From NCBI GenBank assembly GCA_017745235.1, contig JAGHZU010000007.1, positions 148,890 to 212,889 of the forward strand: DNA of 64,000 bases. The letters are read 5' to 3'. The DNA comes from Caulobacter sp. (lineage in GTDB: Bacteria; Pseudomonadota; Alphaproteobacteria; Caulobacterales; Caulobacteraceae). A model generated the notes under the pieces. The model searched no databases. It had not been told where the DNA came from and saw nothing but the letters and a program-made list of their open reading frames with translations. The position numbers and the translations under genes are program-made. This document shows, in pieces, positions 59,801-64,000 of this stretch (positions within the stretch are counted from its first letter, which is position 1; the number at the start of each line of letters is the position of its first letter).

Positions 59801-59885
59801 GCCTTAGGTTTCCCCACTCTGATGGACCGTCGGACGGTCTCTCTGCGACGCACGGCGTCGACGTTGGGCGTCACTATGGAAGCAG

Positions 59886-59924
59886 AGGTCAGGCCACTCA
59901 AGCCCAAAATGGTAGCGGTCTCAT
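59886..59924. promoter_or_regulatory. FadR-type and LacI-type operators before GH3 and the DUF1080 gene
   Basis: AGGTCAGGCCA (59886-59896), the reverse of TGGCCTGACCT, lies next to TGGTAGCGGTCTCA (59911-59924), which is 12 of 14 matched to TGGTAGCGCTATCA. Reversed, CGCTACCATTTTGG is shared with 4390-4403. The block is 86 bases from the GH3 start and 75 bases from the DUF1080 start, so it could control either or both. Confidence 0.6.
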
Positions 59925-59998
59925 TCTCGCCGGGCGCCCTTGCCCTGACAGCGCTGCCAGATATGGTCGCCGTTCGCCGACACGTGGACCGTCCGCAC

Positions 59999-60868
59999 AT
60001 GCTCAAGATCCTGGCTTTCTGCCTGGCCCTGGCCGCTCTCCCAGGCGCGACGTGGGCGCGCCCCGCCGTACTGGCCGATGTTCCCAAGGCGATCGGGCCG
60101 GCGACGTCGCTGTTCAACGGCAAGGACCTGAACGACTGGAGCGCCTGGCTGGGTTATGCAGATCCGGCCCTGACCTATACCCGCCCTGAGATCGCGCCCA
60201 TCGGCGCCACAGCTCGCAGCGCCGAGATCTTCAAGGTGGTGACCGAGGACGGCCGCCCGGCCCTGTACGTCAACGGCAAGGTCTGGGGCAGCCTGGTGCA
60301 CAAGGGCGACTTCCGCGACTACCACCTGCGCCTGCAATACAAGTGGGGTCACGGCCGTTGGGCGCCGCGCCAGGACCAGGCGCCCAACAACGGCCTGCTC
60401 TACCACTCGCACGGCGCGCCGGGCGCGGTTTGGGGCACCTGGAGCCAGGCTGTGGAATTCGAGATCATGACCGGTTCGATCGGCATGGTCGTGCCGGTGG
60501 GCGATGCGATCCAGGCCACGACCACGGTGGTGGACGATCCCCAGCTGATCCCGCCGCGCCTGCGCTTCTCGCCGACCGGGCGGGACAAGACCGTCAAGGG
60601 CGGTACGGCCGACTGGAACGTCGAAGCCGCGACGGACGCCGAGAAGCCCGCCGGCGAATGGAACACTCTGGATCTCTACGTCGTGGGCGACCGGGCGATC
60701 CACGTGGTCAACGGCGTGCCCGTCCTGGCCGTGCGCGACCTGAAGGCCGACGGTGCGCCCCTGACCCACGGCGCGATCCAGCTGCAGTCGGAGGGCGCGG
60801 AGACCTTCTTCCGCGACATCACGGTGGAGCCGATCACGACGCTGCCCAGGATCGTGGAACGCCCCTGA
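59999..60868 (+). CDS. Secreted DUF1080 (3-keto-disaccharide hydrolase-like) protein
   Basis: A 289-residue protein with a signal peptide (about 1-19) and the concanavalin-like DUF1080 domain: TSLFNGKDLNDWSAWLG, LVHKGDFRDYHLRLQYKWG, NNGLLYHSHGAPGAVWGTWSQAVEFEIM, NTLDLYVVGDRAIHVVNGVPVLAVRDL, and GAIQLQSEGAETFFRDITVEPI. DUF1080 members are linked to 3-keto-sugar or glycan breakdown in several bacteria. ATG at 59999 is chosen because a very long frame in front of it runs antisense to GH115 and GH3 and is not coding. It is divergent from GH3 with the operator block between. Confidence 0.92.
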   Translation: MLKILAFCLALAALPGATWARPAVLADVPKAIGPATSLFNGKDLNDWSAWLGYADPALTYTRPEIAPIGATARSAEIFKVVTEDGRPALYVNGKVWGSLVHKGDFRDYHLRLQYKWGHGRWAPRQDQAPNNGLLYHSHGAPGAVWGTWSQAVEFEIMTGSIGMVVPVGDAIQATTTVVDDPQLIPPRLRFSPTGRDKTVKGGTADWNVEAATDAEKPAGEWNTLDLYVVGDRAIHVVNGVPVLAVRDLKADGAPLTHGAIQLQSEGAETFFRDITVEPITTLPRIVERP

Positions 60869-60912
60869 CACCCCTTCCTCATTCCGGCCGGGAGCCGGGT
60901 GGCGAACCGCAG

Positions 60913-60947
60913 AGCCGGGACCCAGCGCTACGCGCTTTCCGGGACGA
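60913..60947. repeat. Partial ATCCCGG-family repeat
   Basis: GAGCCGGGACCCAGCGCTACGCGCTTTCCGGGAC resembles one arm of the compound element at 35940-35974. The inner AGCGC/GCGCT can pair. It lies in the 124-base gap between the DUF1080 and isomerase-like genes and may end both transcripts. Confidence 0.5.
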
Positions 60948-60992
60948 CAACGGAGGGGAAGGGTTTGGAGAGTGCGGCGTCAAGCGCCGCCC

Positions 60993-61892
60993 CTACAGCG
61001 CCCGCAGGTAATCCCGGCAGATCGCCAGCGAATCGAACACCGGCCGAACATACGGCGCCTCCTGCTCGACGAAGGCGGCGCGGACGCCGACGGCGCGGGC
61101 GGCGGCCAGGACCGAGCTCCAGTCGATCACCCCGCGCCCGACCTCGGTGGTGGAAAGGTCGGCGCTGATTGTCCCCGGCGCCGGCTTTACCTTGACGTCC
61201 TTCAGGTGCAGCAGGCGGAAACGGTCGGGATGGGCCTTCATCATGGCCACGGGGTCGAGGCCTCCGGCGGTGGCCCAGGCCACGTCCAGCTCCATCGACA
61301 CCCGCTGGGGATTGGTGCGCTCCAACAGGACGTCATAGGCCCGCACGCCGTCGTAGACGCCGAACTCCATGGGATGGTTGTGATAGGCCACGCCCAGCCC
61401 GGCCTTGGCGGCCTGCTCGGCCACGGCGTTCAGCTGGTCGGCGTTGCGCTTCCAGCCGTCGAGGGTCATGGCCCTGCCCATGGCGGTGACCCAGTCCAGG
61501 CCGGGCTCCAACGCCTTGGACGGCGCAGGCGAGGCGCAGACCAGCCAGGCGGCGCCAGTGTCGCGGGCCATGCCGATCACGTCGGCCGTCCGGGCGTGCA
61601 GGATCTCCATCGGCGCGTGGGCGCTCTCGCACTTCAGGCCGGCGGCCTCCAGCGCCTTGCGGAAAGCCTCGGGCGTGCGGCCATGCAGGCCCGCGGACTC
61701 GACCTGGACGAAGCCCATCTCGCCCAAGCCGCGCAGGGTGGCGTCGAAGTCCTTGGCCAGCTCGGCGTTGACCGACCACAGCTGCACGCCCAGCGGCCAG
61801 GCCAGCGCGCCCTCGGCGCGGGCCAGGCTAGGCAAGGCGGACATCGCCAGGGCGCCGGCCATCAGGCCGCGACGGGAAGGATTTGCAGGCAT
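60993..61892 (-). CDS. Exported sugar phosphate isomerase/epimerase-like TIM-barrel protein
   Basis: A 299-residue protein of the xylose-isomerase-like TIM-barrel group with a Tat-type signal (SRRGLMAGALAMSALPSLARA). Blocks include GVQLWSVNAELAKDFDATLRGLGEMGFVQVESAG, HNHPMEFGVYDGVRAYDVLLE with metal His/Glu, SMELDVAWATAGGLDPVAMMK and FRLLHLKDVKVK. The metal site HNHP...E...D...H is typical for the fold. Similar exported enzymes occur with DUF1080 proteins and act on keto-sugars. ATG at 61892 gives the twin-arginine signal. It is convergent with the DUF1080 gene, separated by 124 bases. Confidence 0.88.
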   Translation of the reverse strand: MPANPSRRGLMAGALAMSALPSLARAEGALAWPLGVQLWSVNAELAKDFDATLRGLGEMGFVQVESAGLHGRTPEAFRKALEAAGLKCESAHAPMEILHARTADVIGMARDTGAAWLVCASPAPSKALEPGLDWVTAMGRAMTLDGWKRNADQLNAVAEQAAKAGLGVAYHNHPMEFGVYDGVRAYDVLLERTNPQRVSMELDVAWATAGGLDPVAMMKAHPDRFRLLHLKDVKVKPAPGTISADLSTTEVGRGVIDWSSVLAAARAVGVRAAFVEQEAPYVRPVFDSLAICRDYLRAL

Positions 61893-61961
61893 GGACGGAT
61901 CTCCGCGAGGCGGCGACCCTAGCCCGCGTCCCGCACGGCGGCCAAGCACGGAGCGCGGATG

Positions 61962-62699
61962 TCACTCTCCGGCCTTGAAAGGATTGAGGCGCAGCTTGCT
62001 GCGATGACTGTCCGGCCCTGGCTTTCCCGAGGGCGTCGCCCCTCGGAAATAGCTCTTCTGCCAGCGCGCCTTGCTGGCCTCGGACTCCGGATCGGCCAGG
62101 TCGGCGTTGAAGTTGTCGCGACCTGTCGACCAGGCCTTGGTCTCCGCCTCCAGTTCGGGACGACGCGCCAGGCTGTAGGCCAGGGGGCGGATGCCCTCCA
62201 GCGCGCCGCGCGCCACCGGGAAGATGTGGCAGAACGGCTCGTCCTTCTCGAAGCGCACGCGATAGTCCGGCCGGGTGAAAAGCCAGTTCATCGTGAAAGT
62301 GTAAGGCGACCAGTCGGTCTCGACCACGCCGGTCAGGGCGCCGATGCCGTCCTTGGGTCGGTTGATCGGTCCCGTGACATAGAGGTCGACGTCCGGATCG
62401 GTCTGGAAGATGGCCGGCACGTGGAAGGTCAGGACCCCGCCGCCGAAGTGGCTGAGCGCAGGCGGTTGCGTTCCCGGCTCGGCCTCGATCTGGATGGCGT
62501 CCTTGCCTGCGCCGCCGTCCCAGATGGCCCGAAAGCCCGCCGGGCACAGCAGCTCCCAGCCGTGAGTGTTGGCGATGTTCAGCGGCAGGCAGCGATAGGC
62601 GAAACGCTGTCCTGTCCGGTCCATCCAATCCCGCTCGACCGGAGCCGGGCGGACGCGCAGCTCGTGGCCGTCCAGGACGTAAGCGGTCAGCTCTTTCAT
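61962..62699 (-). CDS. DUF6065-like cytoplasmic protein
   Basis: A 245-residue protein with many aromatic residues: RFAYRCLPLNIANTHGWELLCPAGFRAIWDGG, then HFGGGVLTFHVPAIFQTDPDVDLYVTGPINRPKDGIGALTGVVETDWSPYTFTMNWLFTRPDYRVRFEKDEPFCHIFP. The 'NIANTHGWELLCP' stretch is what I recall of DUF6065; no signal peptide is seen. The function is unknown. ATG at 62699 is 3 bases after the autotransporter stop at 62702-62704; GTG at 62708 or 62705 would overlap it. It is downstream of, and probably coupled to, the autotransporter gene. Confidence 0.75.
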   Translation of the reverse strand: MKELTAYVLDGHELRVRPAPVERDWMDRTGQRFAYRCLPLNIANTHGWELLCPAGFRAIWDGGAGKDAIQIEAEPGTQPPALSHFGGGVLTFHVPAIFQTDPDVDLYVTGPINRPKDGIGALTGVVETDWSPYTFTMNWLFTRPDYRVRFEKDEPFCHIFPVARGALEGIRPLAYSLARRPELEAETKAWSTGRDNFNADLADPESEASKARWQKSYFRGATPSGKPGPDSHRSKLRLNPFKAGE

Positions 62700-62701
62700 C
62701 G

Positions 62702-64000
62702 TCACCACTTGATGCGCAGGCCCAGATTACCGCCGTAGGTCCGGTAGCGATCATTACTCAGGTTGGTCCCCCAGTCGACCGCCCCATAGACGCTGAGCGA
62801 GGCGTTGATCCGGGCCGAGAAGCCGCCGCCCAGCTTCAGCAGGTTGGCGCGATCGTGCACGGCCACGTCCTGGGCGTCGTTGAATACGGCGGTGTTGGTG
62901 CGATCGAAGTCATGCAAAAGATCGGCGGTCAGGAAGGGCTGTAGGTCCATGCCGCCCCACGCGGTCGTTCCCTCCAGCCTCACGCCGAAACGACCTGTCA
63001 GCGTGTCGAACCGACCCAGCTCGACCGTGCTGAAGATGTCGCTGGCGGGACGCGTGCTGATCCGTTGCCAGATCAGCTGGCCCTGCGGCTCGAGGGTCCA
63101 GCGGGCCGACAGGGCGAAGGGTTTGCCGACCTCGATCGAGCCCAGCACTCCCCGGGCGTCGAAATCGGCGCCGAGGTCCAGATAGGATCGTGCGGCGATG
63201 TTGATCCAACTGTACTGGCCCACGAGGTCCACGTACCAACCCGACTCGCCCACGTGGGTGACGTAGAGGCCGGCGTTGTCGCTCCAGCCATCCAGCTTGC
63301 CGGCGTGAGCGTCGGTGTGGGCCAGGATGTTGCCGTTCACGTCGCCCTTCATGTCGACGCGCGCGTAGTAGACGCCCACGCGATTCTGGGGCCCGCCGTC
63401 GTCGGGGCGATCGGCATAGAGGTCGAACCCGAGCTGCACGCCCGTGATCTGGCCGTCGAAGGAGGCGCCCAGCTTGAAGTCGGCCTCCTCCACCACCTGG
63501 TTGGAAGCCTGCTTGCGCTTCTCGCCGAACACGCGGCCCCAGACAGCGGGCATGACGCCGTCCTCGTTCAGCAGCGACTGGTCGCCCTGGCGCTGGTGGA
63601 ACGTGCCCAGCGCCGACAGCCCCATCTCGCGGCCCAGCACCGGCGTCATTGTGTAGTCCGGCACCTCAGGCCGGATCAGCGGAACCTCTCCGCCGGCGTC
63701 CGGATCGACGGGCGGGGGCGGCGGCGGCGGCGGAGGTGGCGGTGGTGGCGGTGGTGGTGGTGGTGGCGAAGGTGGTGGTGGGGGTAGCGGAGGCGGCGGA
63801 GGCGGCGGAGGTGGCGGCGCGGCGGCAGCCGCGTCCTCGACATCGCTTGCGTCGGGCGTCTCGACCTCGATCCGCTCCTCGACCGCGGGCGGCACCGGCA
63901 TGGCGGCGGGCGCCTCGGCGACATCGCCCTCGGTCTCGAGCACCACCAGCGGCGAGCCAATCGCGATCACGTCGCCGACTTCGCCCGCGACCTCGAGCAC
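62702..64000 (-). CDS. Autotransporter beta-barrel protein with polyproline linker, 5' end outside window
   Basis: The frame is open at the right window edge; 432 residues are visible. The last 300 form an autotransporter barrel (LGREMGLSALGTFHQRQGDQSLLNEDGVMPAVWGRVFGEKRKQ, then aromatic strands, ending NLGLRIKW). Before it is a linker of about 40 nearly pure prolines (63712-63828), coded by GGC/GGT-type repeats on the plus strand. The first 35 visible residues (VLEVAGEVGDVIAIGSPLVVLETEG) instead resemble the second half of a lipoyl/biotinyl domain, followed by an acidic stretch. Whether passenger and barrel truly belong to one gene cannot be judged from here. Confidence 0.75.
   Translation of the reverse strand: MLEVAGEVGDVIAIGSPLVVLETEGDVAEAPAAMPVPPAVEERIEVETPDASDVEDAAAAAPPPPPPPPPPLPPPPPSPPPPPPPPPPPPPPPPPPPVDPDAGGEVPLIRPEVPDYTMTPVLGREMGLSALGTFHQRQGDQSLLNEDGVMPAVWGRVFGEKRKQASNQVVEEADFKLGASFDGQITGVQLGFDLYADRPDDGGPQNRVGVYYARVDMKGDVNGNILAHTDAHAGKLDGWSDNAGLYVTHVGESGWYVDLVGQYSWINIAARSYLDLGADFDARGVLGSIEVGKPFALSARWTLEPQGQLIWQRISTRPASDIFSTVELGRFDTLTGRFGVRLEGTTAWGGMDLQPFLTADLLHDFDRTNTAVFNDAQDVAVHDRANLLKLGGGFSARINASLSVYGAVDWGTNLSNDRYRTYGGNLGLRIKW

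Noticed and set aside
56771..60868. Very long plus-strand open frame of 1365 codons
   Set aside because: It runs antisense to GH115 and GH3 and has the Gly/Arg/Ala/Asp-rich composition of a shadow frame. Only its last 870 bases (59999-60868) are a real gene.
63712..63828. Possible microsatellite or CRISPR-like array
   Set aside because: The repeats are GGC/GGT-type triplets without spacers; they code for the polyproline linker on the minus strand.

Overview
The window is GC-rich, densely coded bacterial DNA, best explained as chromosome of a free-living alphaproteobacterium of the Caulobacter type. The reasons are flagellar P-/L-ring genes at the left edge, TonB-dependent receptors next to plant-polysaccharide hydrolases, LacI-type operators built on TAGCGCTA, a CtrA-box-like sequence before a chemoreceptor gene, a likely Pho box before a Pit operon, and many Tat or lipoprotein signals. 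No rRNA, tRNA, insertion sequence, prophage or CRISPR array was recognised.

Layout. 1-1175: the end of flgA, then flgH. 1277-5489: a secreted hypothetical protein, D-mannonate dehydratase copy 1 with a divergent FadR-type regulator, a stretch carrying operators without an obvious target gene, and a thioredoxin pair of which one has lost its active-site cysteines. 5573-14295: a PQQ-type sugar dehydrogenase lipoprotein, a FecI/FecR/TonB-receptor signalling set followed by periplasmic trehalase, and a dicarboxylate symporter. 14563-20976: small membrane proteins, a FucP-type sugar transporter, a flavin amine oxidase and a two-subunit molybdenum hydroxylase. 21186-31398: phosphate transport, Nudix, a DNA glycosylase, D-Ala-D-Ala dipeptidase, MmsA, flavin reductase, a glycosyltransferase/FemAB/JmjC-like group and free-methionine sulfoxide reductase. 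31454-44850: a chemoreceptor, a hairpin-rich non-coding island, a six-gene Yjf/PspA membrane-stress cluster split into two divergent arms, and a response regulator/LysM-FecR/CHASE2-kinase operon. 45045-49846: a VOC protein, a TetR regulator, an M20 amidohydrolase and a TonB receptor. 50088-61892: a glucuronoxylan-use region with GH67, ManD copy 2, its FadR-type regulator, GH115, GH3, a DUF1080 protein and a sugar isomerase-like protein. 61962-64000: a DUF6065-like protein and the 3' part of an autotransporter.

How it fits together. The clearest theme is breakdown of glucuronic-acid-substituted xylan. GH115 and GH67 are two kinds of alpha-glucuronidase, GH3 trims oligosaccharides, and the two ManD copies (403 residues each, about 79% identical by my count) would dehydrate mannonate made from glucuronate. 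A FadR-like palindrome, consensus TGGYCWGACCW, occurs near both manD genes, before the second regulator, before the GH3/DUF1080 pair and twice in an orphan position at 4367-4411. LacI-type elements sit beside most of these sites. This points to a two-regulator hexuronate/xylan regulon with a duplicated core. Other readable control sites are the Pho-like box (21055-21072), the CtrA-like box (33849-33865) and a perfect 14-bp palindrome before the sugar transporter (16574-16587).

All functional calls come from reading the sequence and recalling family features. No database search was run, and identity figures are hand counts.
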